From: Mucilaginibacter rigui
Lineage (GTDB): Bacteria; Bacteroidota; Bacteroidia; Sphingobacteriales; Sphingobacteriaceae
Direction: 5' to 3'
Length of the DNA: 64,000 bases
Assembly (NCBI RefSeq): GCF_014773275.1
Contig: NZ_JACWMW010000004.1
Location: forward strand, 1 to 64,000
In this document: positions 49,937-59,411 of the stretch, piece by piece
Layout of the letters: every line of letters starts with the position of its first letter
How positions within the stretch are numbered: position 1 is the stretch's first letter
The notes under the pieces: generated by a model
What the model was told of the DNA's origin: nothing
What the model saw: the letters and a program-made list of their open reading frames with translations, nothing else
Databases searched by the model: none
Translations under genes and position numbers: made by a program

Positions 49937-51868
49937 TTACGACGCTATAATATGCGTATTATCTCTTTTTATGGCGTTTTTTTTGATCTCGGCGGCAATG
50001 CCTGCAGCATCGTAACCACACTCGGCCCAAAGCTCGGGCTGGTCGCCGTGTTCAATAAATTTATCCGGGATGCCTAAACGTACAACATCCGCTTTATATT
50101 TGTTATCGGCCATAAATTCCAATACCGCGCTGCCCATACCGCCTTCAAGGCAACCATCTTCAACCGTAATAATATGATTGAATTTTTTGAACACCTCGTG
50201 CAGTAAAGCCTCATCAAGCGGTTTTACAAAACGCAGGTCATAGTGGGCGGGGTAATAGCCCTGAGCATTTAGCCGGGCAATGGCTGTTATAGCCTCGTTG
50301 CCAATAGTGCCGATAGACAGAACAGCAACTTCTTCACCATCGCATATTATGCGGCCTTTACCAACCGGGATAGGTTTTAAAGGGCGTTGCCAATCAACCA
50401 TAACACCGTTGCCGCGTGGGTAACGTATCACAAACGGCCCCATATTATCCAATTGTGCAGTATACATCAGGTTTCGCAGTTCTTCCTCATTCATAGGGGC
50501 AGATACCGTCATGTTAGGGATGCAGCGCATGTAGGCAAGGTCATAAGCACCGTGGTGTGTTGCGCCATCGGCACCGGCAAAACCGGCACGGTCAAGGCAA
50601 AAAACAATATTTAGCTTTTGTATGGCTACATCGTGTATCACCTGGTCGTAAGCCCGTTGCATAAAGCTGGAGTATATATTACAAAAAGGTACTAAGCCCT
50701 GTGTAGCCAGCCCTGCGCTAAATGTTACGGCATGCTGCTCGGCAATACCCACATCAAAAGCACGGTTAGGCATAGCTTTCATCATCAGGTTTAATGAACA
50801 ACCCGAGGGCATAGCCGGGGTAACGCCCATTATTTTTGAATTTTGTTCGGCAAGTTCAATAATGGTATGGCCAAAAACATCCTGGTACTTAGGCGGCTGT
50901 GGCTTATCGTATTTGGTTTTTTTTATTTCGCCGGTTATTTTATCAAACAAGCCGGGGGCGTGCCATTTGGTCTGGTCCTTTTCGGCCAGGGCATAACCTT
51001 TACCCTTTACGGTAACGCAATGCAGCAGTTTTGGCCCTGGGATATCCCTAAGGTCCTGCAATAGCTTAACAAGGTGTTTTACATCATGCCCGTCAACGGG
51101 GCCAAAATACCTGAATTTAAGTGCTTCAAAAAAGTTGCTGCGTTTAAGCAGGGTACCCTTTATGCTTTTCTCTATCTTTTTAGCGATCTTAAAAGCATCC
51201 GGCCCCATTGATGATATCTTGGTTAAAACAGTTGCGATATCGTCGCGGAAGCGGTTATATGGTTTTGAAGTGGTAATATCTGTTAAATACTCTTTAAGTG
51301 CCCCAACATTTGGGTCTATCGACATATTGTTGTCGTTCAGGATCACCAAAATATTAGAGTTTTCTATCCCCGCGTGGTTCAATGCTTCAAAAGCAAGGCC
51401 CGCTGTCATGGCGCCATCTCCAATAACGGCAACGTGCTGGCGGTCTGTTTCGCCTTTGTATTGCGATGCAACAGCCATGCCTAAAGCTGCGGATATAGAG
51501 GTAGAAGAGTGGCCCACGCCAAAAGTATCAAAGATGCTCTCGCTGCGTTTCGGGAAACCGCTTAAACCATTGTAAACACGGTTGGTGTGAAAATTTTCCC
51601 GGCGGCCCGTAAGTATTTTGTGGCCGTAAGCCTGGTGGCCAACGTCCCAAACCAATTGGTCGTAAGGGGTGTTTAATACGTATTGGAGGGCAACGGTAAG
51701 TTCTACAGTGCCCAGGCTGGCTGCAAAGTGCCCCCCGTTTACCGATACTACATCAATAATGTACTGGCGTAGTTCGTTGCAAATTTGCTCAAGATCGTCT
51801 TCTTTAAATTGCTTTAAATCAGAAGGATAGTTGATGCTTTTTAATAAATCACCGGCGGTTACCTGCAT
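49937..51868 (-). CDS. dxs: 1-deoxy-D-xylulose-5-phosphate synthase
   Basis: A 643-residue ThDP enzyme, first step of the MEP isoprenoid pathway (pyruvate plus glyceraldehyde-3-phosphate). The ThDP motif is [68 protein letters not shown], the Glu in [17 protein letters not shown] and [15 protein letters not shown] are conserved. The minus-strand start at 51868 has no Shine-Dalgarno site. Divergent from scpA. Confidence 0.97.
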   Translation of the reverse strand: MQVTAGDLLKSINYPSDLKQFKEDDLEQICNELRQYIIDVVSVNGGHFAASLGTVELTVALQYVLNTPYDQLVWDVGHQAYGHKILTGRRENFHTNRVYNGLSGFPKRSESIFDTFGVGHSSTSISAALGMAVASQYKGETDRQHVAVIGDGAMTAGLAFEALNHAGIENSNILVILNDNNMSIDPNVGALKEYLTDITTSKPYNRFRDDIATVLTKISSMGPDAFKIAKKIEKSIKGTLLKRSNFFEALKFRYFGPVDGHDVKHLVKLLQDLRDIPGPKLLHCVTVKGKGYALAEKDQTKWHAPGLFDKITGEIKKTKYDKPQPPKYQDVFGHTIIELAEQNSKIMGVTPAMPSGCSLNLMMKAMPNRAFDVGIAEQHAVTFSAGLATQGLVPFCNIYSSFMQRAYDQVIHDVAIQKLNIVFCLDRAGFAGADGATHHGAYDLAYMRCIPNMTVSAPMNEEELRNLMYTAQLDNMGPFVIRYPRGNGVMVDWQRPLKPIPVGKGRIICDGEEVAVLSIGTIGNEAITAIARLNAQGYYPAHYDLRFVKPLDEALLHEVFKKFNHIITVEDGCLEGGMGSAVLEFMADNKYKADVVRLGIPDKFIEHGDQPELWAECGYDAAGIAAEIKKNAIKRDNTHIIAS

Positions 51869-51992
51869 GTATGATATTCACTCTGTTATAACCTACAAAG
51901 TAAGCTATTTAATTACTAATAATTGGAATATATTAAAGGTAATTATTGTTTTGATTTTATTAGTTTATAATTTTTTAAATCGTAAATAGCTG

Positions 51993-52000
51993 TATTTTTG
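51993..52000 (+). promoter_or_regulatory. -7 box (TATTTTTG) of scpA, candidate leaderless start
   Basis: Exact TAnnTTTG; the ATG at 52005 follows after four bases. The -33 element is weak (ATTT at 19-base spacing). Confidence 0.45.
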
Positions 52001-52004
52001 ACAC

Positions 52005-52754
52005 ATGACCGAAGATGGGTTCTCCATAAAGTTATCGCAGTTTGAAGGCCCCTTCGATCTTTTGCTGTTTTTTATCGAGCGGGATGAACTGGATATCCAT
52101 GATATCCCTATTGCCAAAATAACCGACGATTTCCTGCATTATATTCACCAGATGAAGGTGCTTAACATGGAACTGGCCAGCGAGTTTATTTTTGTTGCAG
52201 CCACGCTGATGCGCATTAAGGCCAAAATGCTGCTGCCCCGCCACAATACCGGCGAGGAGGAGAACGAGATGGATACCAAAGAGGGCCTGATTCGTAAACT
52301 CATCGAGTACAAGAAGTTTAAAGTGCTTTGCGACGAACTGCGGCCTTATGAGGACGAACGCTTTAAACAGGAGAAACGAGGCAACATTAAGGCCGACCTG
52401 GAGCAGGTGGAAAAAGTGACCGTGCCCGGCGAGGAGCTATCTGAGCTAAACCTGTACAAGCTGATGATGGTATATAACCGCATGATGCGCCAGTACATGA
52501 CCCGCACCGAAGAGGTGCACCATACGGTAGTGCAATACCCATACACTATAGAAAAACAAAAGGAAGCCATAAACAACCTGCTGCGCATCAACAAAAAAAT
52601 GGATTTTAAGAATATAGCCGGCAACAGCGAGAACAAAGTGCACTTTGTATATAATTTTTTAGCCGTGCTGGAGATGTTGCAGCAGGAAATGATAGATATA
52701 ACTATAGGATTGGGATACAATAATTTTTGGATAGCGCCGAAGGCCCAAAGCTAA
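52005..52754 (+). CDS. scpA: Segregation and condensation protein A
   Basis: 249 residues, the kleisin of the bacterial SMC-ScpAB complex for chromosome compaction. The N-terminal motif FSIKLSQFEGPFDLLLFFIERDELDIHDIPIAKITDDFLHYI and the following helix (ASEFIFVAATLMRIKAKMLLP) are classic. The C-terminal winged-helix region is shorter and less conserved. No scpB or smc gene is adjacent. Divergent from dxs with about 136 bases between. Confidence 0.95.
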   Translation: MTEDGFSIKLSQFEGPFDLLLFFIERDELDIHDIPIAKITDDFLHYIHQMKVLNMELASEFIFVAATLMRIKAKMLLPRHNTGEEENEMDTKEGLIRKLIEYKKFKVLCDELRPYEDERFKQEKRGNIKADLEQVEKVTVPGEELSELNLYKLMMVYNRMMRQYMTRTEEVHHTVVQYPYTIEKQKEAINNLLRINKKMDFKNIAGNSENKVHFVYNFLAVLEMLQQEMIDITIGLGYNNFWIAPKAQS

Positions 52755-52803
52755 AAGACTAAAGCCAAAAGCTTTTTGCTTTGGACTTTCAGCTTTTAGC
52801 TTC
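52747..52803. repeat. Imperfect palindrome at the end of scpA
   Basis: AAGCTAAAAG (52748-52757) pairs with CTTTTAGCTT (52793-52802) and inner AAGCCAAAAGC with GCTTTTTGCTTT, partly. It includes the scpA stop codon. It may be a terminator or processing hairpin, or a dispersed element of the same style as 17824-17879. Confidence 0.55.
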
Positions 52804-52837
52804 TAATAACTAACTTAGCACCGTTTTACACACAACA

Positions 52838-54118
52838 ATGAAAAGAGACAAATTAATATTCAAGCTGTTAGACGAAGAGCAGCAACGCCAGGAAGAAGGA
52901 ATTGAGCTTATTGCATCAGAAAACTTTGTAAGCAAGCAGGTAATGGAAGCAGCAGGCTCTGTTGCAACCAATAAATACGCCGAAGGCTTACCGGGCAAGC
53001 GCTATTATGGCGGCTGCGAGGTTGTTGATGAAATTGAGACCATTGCTATTGAGCGTGCCAAACAACTGTTTAATGCCGAGTGGGCAAACGTGCAGCCACA
53101 TAGCGGTGCGCAGGCAAATGCGGCGGTTATGCTTGCCGTATTAAACCCCGGCGATAAAATATTAGGGTTTGATCTTTCTCATGGTGGGCACTTAACGCAT
53201 GGCTCGCCTGTTAACTTTTCTGGTAAACTTTACGAGCCGCATTTTTACGGTGTTGTAAAAGAAACCGGTCTTATCGACTATAAACAGCTTGAAAAAGTTG
53301 CCCTGGCCGAAAAACCAAAACTTATCATCTGCGGTGCTTCGGCTTACTCGCGCGATTGGGATTACGCTTTTATCCGTAAAGTGGCCGATAAAGTTGGCGC
53401 TTTGGTATTGGCAGATATAAGCCACCCGGCAGGTTTAATTGCCCGTGGTTTATTGACCGACCCGCTTCCGCATTGCCACATTGTTACTACTACTACACAT
53501 AAAACATTACGCGGCCCGCGTGGCGGCCTTATCCTTTTAGGTAAAGATTTTGCAAACCCATGGGGTTTAAAAACACCAAAAGGCGAGATTAAAATGATGT
53601 CAGCCCTGTTAGATATGGCCGTGTTCCCGGGTACACAGGGTGGGCCGTTAGAGCATATCATTGCAGCAAAAGCAGTTGCATTTGGCGAAGCCTTGACCGA
53701 TGGCTACATGAAATATATTGCCCAGGTAAAATTAAACGCGGCCGCAATGGCAAAAGCGTTTGTTGCCAGGGGGTATGACATTATATCGGGCGGTACGGAT
53801 AACCATTTGATGCTTATTGACCTGCGTAACAAAAATATAACCGGGAAAGCTGCCGAGAACGTACTGGTTAGTGCAGATATTACCGTAAACAAAAACATGG
53901 TTCCTTATGATGATAAATCGCCATTTGTAACATCGGGCATACGTGTTGGTACGGCGGCTATTACAACACGCGGTTTAAAAGAGAAACACATGGAAACCAT
54001 TGTTGATCTGATAGATGCTGTATTAATAGATCCGGAAAATGAAACTTCTATCAAGAAAATCCGTAAAAAGGTTCATAAATTGATGGAAGATTTCCCGTTG
54101 TATAGGGATAAAGATTAA
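52838..54118 (+). CDS. glyA: Serine hydroxymethyltransferase
   Basis: A 426-residue PLP enzyme that interconverts serine and glycine and supplies one-carbon units. Conserved: [64 protein letters not shown] and the PLP lysine in [18 protein letters not shown]. Full length. The hybrid kinase gene follows after 8 bases, so some co-transcription is likely. Confidence 0.97.
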   Translation: MKRDKLIFKLLDEEQQRQEEGIELIASENFVSKQVMEAAGSVATNKYAEGLPGKRYYGGCEVVDEIETIAIERAKQLFNAEWANVQPHSGAQANAAVMLAVLNPGDKILGFDLSHGGHLTHGSPVNFSGKLYEPHFYGVVKETGLIDYKQLEKVALAEKPKLIICGASAYSRDWDYAFIRKVADKVGALVLADISHPAGLIARGLLTDPLPHCHIVTTTTHKTLRGPRGGLILLGKDFANPWGLKTPKGEIKMMSALLDMAVFPGTQGGPLEHIIAAKAVAFGEALTDGYMKYIAQVKLNAAAMAKAFVARGYDIISGGTDNHLMLIDLRNKNITGKAAENVLVSADITVNKNMVPYDDKSPFVTSGIRVGTAAITTRGLKEKHMETIVDLIDAVLIDPENETSIKKIRKKVHKLMEDFPLYRDKD

Positions 54119-54126
54119 TATAATAG

Positions 54127-57100
54127 ATGGGGCGAAGGCAGGAAAACTCTTTGGATGTTGAAAATAGGCGCCTCCAGGCACTGAATTCATATGACGTGCT
54201 TGATACGTTGCCCGAGAAAGAGTACGATGCCATAACCCGCCTGGCATCCTATATATGCCAGGCACCTATTGCTTTGATAACCTTAATTGATAATGATAAG
54301 CAATGGGTTAAATCAAAAGTAGGGCTTGATATTACCGAAACGCCCCGTAACGAGGCGTTTTGTAATTATACCATACAAGGCGATCAGGTTTTTGAGGTGC
54401 CTGACGCTTTGTTGAACGAACAGCTAAAAAGCAACCCTTTTGTTGATACTGCAGATGGCGTACGGTTTTATGCCGGTGCGCCATTGATAGATCCTGAAGG
54501 ATACCGCCTGGGATCGCTTTGCGTAATTGACATGATGCCACGTAAGCTTACCAATGAGCAGCGCGACGCATTGCGTACACTAGCGGATGAGGTGATGTCG
54601 CACCTTACGCTGCGTAAGCAAAAAAAGGAACTGGAGAAAAGCCTGGATATTCATAAAGAGTTTTCTAACCTCTTCAACAGCTCTTCCGAAATCCACTTTA
54701 TAGCAGGCGCCGACTCAAACATAGAAACCATTAATAATGCTGTTGAACCTATTTTGGGGTATACGCCGGAGCAGGCTATAGGTAAATCGTTGTGGGATTT
54801 TGTTGCCGGCCGCAACCGCGAACAATTTGTGCCGCTTATTGAAGTGGCCATAAAGTCGCAAAAGCCCTTTGAGATAGAGACAGAAACGGTAACCCGCACA
54901 GGCGAGGTAAAGCACATCAGTTGGACTGCCATTAACCGTGCAGGCAAGTGGTATGCCAGCGGCCGCGATACCACCTTTCAACAAAAACTGATAAACGAAA
55001 CCAAGCAGCTATCGCTGGTAGCCAGCAAAATAAAAAACGGAGTTGTTATCAGCAATGCCAATGATGAGGTAGTGTGGATAAATGATGCATTTGTAAACAT
55101 CACCGGTTATACACTGGAGGATGTGGCAGGCAAATTTTTGGGAGAGGTTTTAAAGGGGAAACCCAAAGATGCCGAGGCTGAGCAGGTATTGATAGACGCA
55201 CGTAAAAACAATCAATCGTACGAGGTTGAGCTTTCAATGATAAGTAAAAACGGCCAGCCTTTGTGGATTTCGGTAACCAACTCTATTATTTACACTGCCG
55301 AGGGCGCTATAGAAAAATCCATCCGCATTATTATTGATATTACCAAGCGCAGGCAGGCCGAGCAGGATGTAGAGATACTATCATTTGCCGCCCGTAAATC
55401 GCCAAGCGGTATCATGATACGCGACAGTAAGGGTAGCATTATTTGGATGAATGAATCCATGGAGCACATCATTGGCTATTCTTTTGAGGAGCTAAAAGGC
55501 CAAACTGTAGGCAATAAACTAATTGGCGAAGAAACAGACATGGCCGTTTTTGAAAGCGCGGTACGGGCTGTTAAGGAAAACAAACCTTACGAGGTTGAGA
55601 TAAAGATATATAAGAAAGATGGTTCTACCGCATGGGTATTTATATCAAACAGCCCACTGTTTAACGGAGTAGGTAACGTTGAGCGCCAGATAGGTGTAAT
55701 GGTTGATATTACCGGGCGTAAAAAAGCGGAAGAAGAACTGACTATGCTATCCCTTGTAGCCAGTAAAACAACCAGCGGTGTTGTAATAAATAATAGCGAT
55801 GGTAAGGTTGAATGGGTAAATAACGCATTTGAACAAATAACCGGCTACGCTTTAAATGATGTAAAAGACAGGCACCTGGGTGATTCGTTGAAGGGCGAAC
55901 TTACTGACGTAGCTATTATACAAAAAGCGCGTGAGTTATCAGAGAAAAAGCAATCGTTTGAGGTTGACCTGCTCATATACCGCAAGGATGGGCAGCCGCT
56001 ATGGATCTCGGTGATCAACTCGGTAATTATAGGCGATAGCGGCAAGGTTGATAAATACATTGAAACCATTATTGATATCACTGCTAAGAAGAAAGCCGAG
56101 CTTGAACTTATAGCAGCCAAAGAAGAAGCATTGCAGTTAAGCCGCGCCAAAGATATGTTTATCAGCGTGATGAGCCACGAGATGCGTACGCCGTTAAATG
56201 CAGTTATTGGCATGTCGCACCTGTTGCTTGACGGCAATCCGTTAGAATCGCAAAAAGAAAACCTGAGTATACTTAAATTCTCGGCCGAAAATTTAATGAC
56301 CCTGATAAACGATGTACTGGATTTTACGAAAATTGAAACAGGAAACATCGAACTGGAAAAAGCCCGGATAGATATCCGAGAGATGATACAGAGCATTATA
56401 GGCTCGATGAAATATAAGGCACAAGAGAAAAATATCTATCTTACCCATGGTGTTGATACAGATATTCCGGCCCTTGTTATTGGGGACAGGGCAAGGCTTG
56501 TTCAAATTTTATTGAATTTGGTAAGTAATTCTGTTAAATTTACCAGCCAGGGCGGTGTAAACATCGATTTAAAGGTAATTGAACAAAATGATGATACGGT
56601 ACGTATACGTTTTGGTGTATCAGACACCGGTATTGGCATTGCCGAGAACAAATTAAACACCATATTTGAATCGTTTAAGCAGGCAGAGGCCGATACTACC
56701 CGTAATTACGGCGGCACAGGTTTAGGTTTGGCCATTAGCAAACGTTTAATAGAGCTGCACGACTCGCGTATAAATGTTGACAGTGTGCTCGGCGAAGGTT
56801 CAACATTTTGGTTCACAATTACCTTTAATAAGGTGGTTGGCCATGCAATTAATAATAATAACAAAGTGGATACAGGATTAAATATTAATGTGTTGGTAGT
56901 TGATGATAACCAAATAAACAGGCTCCTTATTAATAAGGTGCTAAAAAAATGGGGCGCCACTGCTGATTTTGCCGAGAATGGACAGGAAGCCATTAATAAG
57001 CTTGAAGCGCACCAAAACTTTGATGTTGTATTGATGGATATCCATATGCCTGTTATGGGCGGGCTTGAAGCCGCCGGTATAATCCGTTCAAAAACCAATA

Positions 57101-57255
57101 CTTATTTCCAAAAACTACCTATTATTGCCTTAACTGCGTCTATGTTGAGCAACCAAATGGGCCAGATAGAGGATGCCGGCATGAATGATTACATCCTGAA
57201 ACCATTTGACCCTACAACCCTTTTCGAAAAACTGAGCCGCTATCAGAAGCAGTAG
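54127..57255 (+). CDS. Hybrid histidine kinase with GAF, four PAS and receiver domains
   Basis: A 1042-residue cytoplasmic sensor with no membrane helix. The N-terminal GAF (about 20-155, DTLPEKEYDAITRLASYIC to GSLCVIDMMPR) is of the type seen in light or redox sensors. PAS domains lie at about 165-290, 297-415, 420-540 and 545-665; the last three are close repeats (SLVASKIKNGVVIS, SFAARKSPSGIMIR, SLVASKTTSGVVIN). HisKA has its His in FISVMSHEMRTPLNAVIGM. HATPase has LVSNSVKF, VSDTGIGIAE and GGTGLGLAISKRLIEL. The receiver (922-1042) has Asp in VVLMDIHMPVMGG. The output partner is unknown (perhaps an HPt protein). Confidence 0.95.
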   Translation: MGRRQENSLDVENRRLQALNSYDVLDTLPEKEYDAITRLASYICQAPIALITLIDNDKQWVKSKVGLDITETPRNEAFCNYTIQGDQVFEVPDALLNEQLKSNPFVDTADGVRFYAGAPLIDPEGYRLGSLCVIDMMPRKLTNEQRDALRTLADEVMSHLTLRKQKKELEKSLDIHKEFSNLFNSSSEIHFIAGADSNIETINNAVEPILGYTPEQAIGKSLWDFVAGRNREQFVPLIEVAIKSQKPFEIETETVTRTGEVKHISWTAINRAGKWYASGRDTTFQQKLINETKQLSLVASKIKNGVVISNANDEVVWINDAFVNITGYTLEDVAGKFLGEVLKGKPKDAEAEQVLIDARKNNQSYEVELSMISKNGQPLWISVTNSIIYTAEGAIEKSIRIIIDITKRRQAEQDVEILSFAARKSPSGIMIRDSKGSIIWMNESMEHIIGYSFEELKGQTVGNKLIGEETDMAVFESAVRAVKENKPYEVEIKIYKKDGSTAWVFISNSPLFNGVGNVERQIGVMVDITGRKKAEEELTMLSLVASKTTSGVVINNSDGKVEWVNNAFEQITGYALNDVKDRHLGDSLKGELTDVAIIQKARELSEKKQSFEVDLLIYRKDGQPLWISVINSVIIGDSGKVDKYIETIIDITAKKKAELELIAAKEEALQLSRAKDMFISVMSHEMRTPLNAVIGMSHLLLDGNPLESQKENLSILKFSAENLMTLINDVLDFTKIETGNIELEKARIDIREMIQSIIGSMKYKAQEKNIYLTHGVDTDIPALVIGDRARLVQILLNLVSNSVKFTSQGGVNIDLKVIEQNDDTVRIRFGVSDTGIGIAENKLNTIFESFKQAEADTTRNYGGTGLGLAISKRLIELHDSRINVDSVLGEGSTFWFTITFNKVVGHAINNNNKVDTGLNINVLVVDDNQINRLLINKVLKKWGATADFAENGQEAINKLEAHQNFDVVLMDIHMPVMGGLEAAGIIRSKTNTYFQKLPIIALTASMLSNQMGQIEDAGMNDYILKPFDPTTLFEKLSRYQKQ

Positions 57256-57325
57256 GTAGAGGTTAGCGGTTTGAGATCAGAGATTAGTTGTGATTTTTTA
57301 GAAAAAACCTAACCTCTAATCACTA
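57256..57325. repeat. Inverted-repeat spacer after the hybrid kinase
   Basis: AGAGGTTAG (57257-57265) and CTAACCTCT (57309-57317) are exact complements, with repetitive variants (GAGATCAGAGATTAG) between. Probably a hairpin or dispersed element between convergent genes. Confidence 0.5.
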
Positions 57326-57329
57326 AATG

Positions 57330-58028
57330 TTACTCTGCGTATGCAATCGTGGCAATACTCAATTTTAGCCCGGGTACTTTAAGCAATTCTATCCCGCAGG
57401 CTTCAAGCGTCGATCCGGTAGTGATGATATCATCAACCAATAGAACATGCTTATTCTCTAAAACTTCTGGGCGGGCAACAGCAAATACCTCCTGCATGTT
57501 TTGAAACCTGGCAAAGCGCGATTTATGCGTTTGTGTTTTGGTAGCTACGGTACGTATCAGGTTGTTTAATTCAACAATACCGCTTAGCGAAGTTGCCAGG
57601 CCTTCGGCAAAGCAGGCGCTTTGGTTATACCCCCGTTTTTTTAAACGTTTTTGATGAAGAGGTACCGGGATAATGTAATCAACTGTTGTAAACACCGGGT
57701 TTTGTATGAGTTGTTTCCCTGCCATATTACCCAGCAAATTTCCAATAAGCTGCATGCCATTGTACTTAAACTCATGTACCATATTCTGTACCTTACCGCC
57801 CTTGTTAAAATAATATAAGGCATAAGCACCTTCAATATTTAATTTACCCCAAAACTGGCGGGCAACAATATTATCGGGCTGTTGATGAAAATTGGTAAAT
57901 GGCAGGTTATACAGGCAATCGGTACACAAAATATCCTCATTAGCCATCAGGCTGGCGCGGCAAGCCGGGCAAAGCTGCGGGAATATCAGCGAAACAAAAT
58001 CGGCCAGGTAAGTACGGAGGGCTTGCAT
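57330..58028 (-). CDS. ComF-family phosphoribosyltransferase-like protein
   Basis: 232 residues. An N-terminal zinc ribbon (FPQLCPACRASL and LCTDCLYNLPF, four Cys) precedes a PRTase fold with the PRPP loop HVLLVDDIITTGSTLEACG and the flexible region YIIPVPLHQKRLKKRGYNQ. Related to ComFC of competence systems and to GntX; assists DNA uptake or recycling. Full length, single gene. Confidence 0.92.
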   Translation of the reverse strand: MQALRTYLADFVSLIFPQLCPACRASLMANEDILCTDCLYNLPFTNFHQQPDNIVARQFWGKLNIEGAYALYYFNKGGKVQNMVHEFKYNGMQLIGNLLGNMAGKQLIQNPVFTTVDYIIPVPLHQKRLKKRGYNQSACFAEGLATSLSGIVELNNLIRTVATKTQTHKSRFARFQNMQEVFAVARPEVLENKHVLLVDDIITTGSTLEACGIELLKVPGLKLSIATIAYAE

Positions 58029-58087
58029 GAGTTTAAGGTAAAGAGAAATTATGAATAGTCCACTAACTTACTTTCCCTTACTGGTCA

Positions 58088-58176
58088 ACTTTTTTGCGCA
58101 AAGAGAAGGTGAGGAAATTAAAAAAGAAATCCCTCTATGCAGCGCAAAGAGGGGGGGCTGGGGTGAGCCAACTCAC
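58088..58176. repeat. Possible dispersed repeat
   Basis: CCCTCTATGCAGCGCAAAGAGGG has a six-base stem, with a G-rich right side (gggggggctggggtgag). The style is that of an intergenic element often seen in this phylum (recalled, unchecked). No second copy was found in this window. Confidence 0.35.
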
Positions 58177-58196
58177 CAATATGTTCAATATGGCTT

Positions 58197-59267
58197 CTAC
58201 TCCTGAATGCCTTCTTTTTCTTTCTCGTTTATAGCTAACTGTCCGCAAGCGGCATCAATATCTTTACCGCGGCTACGGCGCAGGTTGGTGTTTATACCAT
58301 GGCTGCGCAAGTGATCGGCAAAAGCCTCTACCTTATCTTCACCGGCATTGATAAAGCTGGCCATTGATATTGGGTTGTATTCAATAATATTAACCTTGCA
58401 GGGCAGGTGCTTGCAAAATTTTGCCAGTTCCATAGCGTCCTGTATATTGTCGTTTACACCGTCAAAAATAATGTACTCGTAGGTTACAGCATTTTTGGTT
58501 TTGGCGTAGTAGTATTTTAAAGCATCGGCTAAAGCCTTTAATGAGTTTTGCTCATTTATAGGCATTATTGTGTTGCGTTTTTCGTCGTTAGCGGCGTGCA
58601 GGGAAAGTGCCAGGTTAAATTTTACCTGGTCATCGCCCAGTTTACGTATCATTTTGGCAATACCTGCTGTTGATACTGTAATGCGTTTGGGCGACATGTT
58701 AAGTCCATCCTCTGCCGTGATGCGCTCTATCGATTTCATTACGTTGGCGTAATTTAGCAAAGGTTCGCCCATACCCATGTACACAATATTTGATAGCGGG
58801 ATGCCGTAATTTTCACGTGCCTGTTTGTCTATAAGCACCACCTGGTCGTAAATTTCATCGGGGTTTAGGTTGCGTTTGCGGTCCATGTATCCCGTAGCGC
58901 AAAACTTACAAGTAAGGCTGCAACCCACTTGAGACGATACACAGGCCGTCATTCTGTCGGTTGTTGGAATTAAAACACCCTCAATTAAGTGACTATCATG
59001 TAATATAAAAGAATTTTTTATAGTTTTATCAGCACTAATCTGTGAAGTATTTATTTTAACGTTGTTGATTACAAATTTTTCATCAAGTTTAGTACGAAGT
59101 TCTTTTGAAATATTGCTCATTTCATCAAACGAGATGCATGATTTTTCCCAAAGCCATTCGTAAACCTGCTTAGCCCTAAAGCCTTTTTCATCCATATCGA
59201 TGAAATGCTGCTTTATTGCTTCGGGGCTTAGGCTGCGGATATCAATTTTATCTTTTTTGTTGTTCAC
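58197..59267 (-). CDS. rlmN: Dual-specificity RNA methyltransferase RlmN
   Basis: A 356-residue radical SAM enzyme that makes m2A2503 in 23S rRNA and m2A37 in some tRNAs. The radical SAM cluster is CSLTCKFCATGY. Also present are GVLIPTTDRMTACVSSQVGC (with the S-methyl/resolving Cys system), NIVYMGMGEPLLNY, ITVSTAG and the final Cys region (AACGQL). Start is GTG at 59267, directly after a -7 box (59272-59279), leaving no room for a leader. Confidence 0.96.
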   Translation of the reverse strand: MNNKKDKIDIRSLSPEAIKQHFIDMDEKGFRAKQVYEWLWEKSCISFDEMSNISKELRTKLDEKFVINNVKINTSQISADKTIKNSFILHDSHLIEGVLIPTTDRMTACVSSQVGCSLTCKFCATGYMDRKRNLNPDEIYDQVVLIDKQARENYGIPLSNIVYMGMGEPLLNYANVMKSIERITAEDGLNMSPKRITVSTAGIAKMIRKLGDDQVKFNLALSLHAANDEKRNTIMPINEQNSLKALADALKYYYAKTKNAVTYEYIIFDGVNDNIQDAMELAKFCKHLPCKVNIIEYNPISMASFINAGEDKVEAFADHLRSHGINTNLRRSRGKDIDAACGQLAINEKEKEGIQE

Positions 59268-59271
59268 AATA

Positions 59272-59279
59272 CAAAAGTA
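59272..59279 (-). promoter_or_regulatory. -7 box (TACTTTTG) of rlmN, candidate leaderless start
   Basis: Exact TAnnTTTG on the minus strand; the GTG start follows after four bases. No TTTG at -33 with 19-base spacing. Confidence 0.4.
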
Positions 59280-59411
59280 CTTAATTTTAAAAATTCTGTT
59301 CTTTTTTTAAAGTCATTCTTTTCTAACATTAAAAACAATAACTAAAAGTTAATTGTAATGATATAGATTATTGGATTTAAAAAAAACATTGCTGATGCTA
59401 AGTTATATTTA

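Noticed and set aside
51135..51575. 146-residue plus-strand frame inside dxs
   Set aside because: Antisense to the conserved thiamine-diphosphate domain of dxs; no domain of its own.
55845..56396. 183-residue open frame antisense to the hybrid kinase
   Set aside because: Mirrors the PAS/HisKA coding strand; Ser/Ile-rich composition typical of a reverse-frame shadow.
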